Below are positions 59,890-60,041 of a stretch of 60,041 bases of DNA, one piece after another. The stretch spans positions 1 to 60,041 of the forward strand of contig NZ_JACYVH010000012.1 in the NCBI RefSeq assembly GCF_014842255.1, given 5' to 3'. This DNA is from Frigoribacterium sp. CFBP 13712 (GTDB taxonomy: Bacteria; Actinomycetota; Actinomycetes; Actinomycetales; Microbacteriaceae). Position numbers and translations under genes: made by a program. Positions within the stretch are counted from its first letter, which is position 1; each line of letters starts with the position of its first letter. Below the pieces are notes generated by a model. It saw only the letters and a program-made list of their open reading frames with translations. It was not told where the DNA came from and did not search any database.

Positions 59890-60041
59890 CTACCGCGCCT
59901 CGCTGAGGCTGCTGTCGAGGGTGAATTTTCGCTTCGCGAGAGCCAGCGCGGTGGCGATGACGGTGCCGGCAGTTGCAACTACGGTCAGGGTCGTGAGTGC
60001 CCAACTGGGTTCCACTTGCTCGGGTCCGCTTGTGGTGATCC
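59890..60041 (-). CDS. C-terminal end of a membrane protein (cut by window edge)
   Basis: Open frame on the minus strand ending at TAG 59890-59892: SWALTTLTVVATAGTVIATA forms one membrane helix, followed by LALAKRKFTLDSSLSEAR. The N-terminus lies outside the window. Confidence 0.5.
   Translation of the reverse strand, partial: ITTSGPEQVEPSWALTTLTVVATAGTVIATALALAKRKFTLDSSLSEAR

Overview
The window looks like high-GC actinobacterial chromosome, most likely Microbacteriaceae. The evidence is the gene order ppa-tilS-hpt-ftsH-folP-folB-folK-DUF3180-PH-PH-DUF2520-lysS, an Lsr2 protein, a ClpC chaperone, an actinobacterial short NAGS-like acetyltransferase, strong GC at third codon positions, and many genes that start about 6 nt after a TANNNT box, the geometry of leaderless transcripts. 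Genus cannot be fixed from this window.

Region 1 (1-24.6 kb) is core chromosome. It holds pyrophosphatase, tRNA-Ile lysidine synthase, purine salvage, FtsH protease, a folate-synthesis operon (folP with a roughly 230-residue disordered N-terminal extension, folB, folK), two PH-domain membrane proteins, a DUF2520 oxidoreductase, lysyl-tRNA synthetase, a group 2 sigma factor, an AbiEi/DUF559-like endonuclease-fold protein between two clusters of one palindromic repeat family, an NAD kinase, ClpC, an acetyltransferase, an SseB-like protein, RadA and an SGNH hydrolase. A short motif (core CCGAGGAGGCGCGG) recurs through this region on both strands and was not seen beyond it.

Region 2 (24.6-46.9 kb) starts right after a tRNA-Ser(CGA) gene and is accessory DNA with more A+T, longer non-coding stretches and many orphan genes. 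In order it carries a zinc-finger/OB-like protein, a winged-helix protein, a translationally coupled trio (degenerate tyrosine recombinase, DDE transposase-like protein, calcineurin-like phosphoesterase), a defence-like cluster (ParB-like protein, D12-class DNA adenine methylase, PD-(D/E)XK nuclease-like protein), an Lsr2 C-terminal remnant, a Panacea-Doc toxin-antitoxin pair, a Fic AMP-transferase, a possible HEPN-like protein, a GntR regulator and a second orphan PD-(D/E)XK-like protein.

Region 3 (46.9-55.9 kb) lies between two direct copies of a 34-bp sequence (one mismatch); the right-hand copy is just upstream of a serine resolvase. Inside are an orphan ccsB, a small secreted protein, two secreted-protein plus small-membrane-protein pairs, a full-length lsr2, a decayed resolvase and a truncated IS3-type transposase.

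Region 4 (56-60 kb) has the resolvase, small membrane proteins, a conserved hypothetical and an APH(6)-type kinase. No second copy of the tRNA-Ser 3' end was found by eye, so the right edge of the island is not defined.

The best candidates for something undescribed are the recombinase-transposase-phosphoesterase trio, the ParB-like/methylase/nuclease cluster, and the secreted/membrane pairs inside the 34-bp repeats. All functional proposals rest on motifs read by eye, not on database searches.
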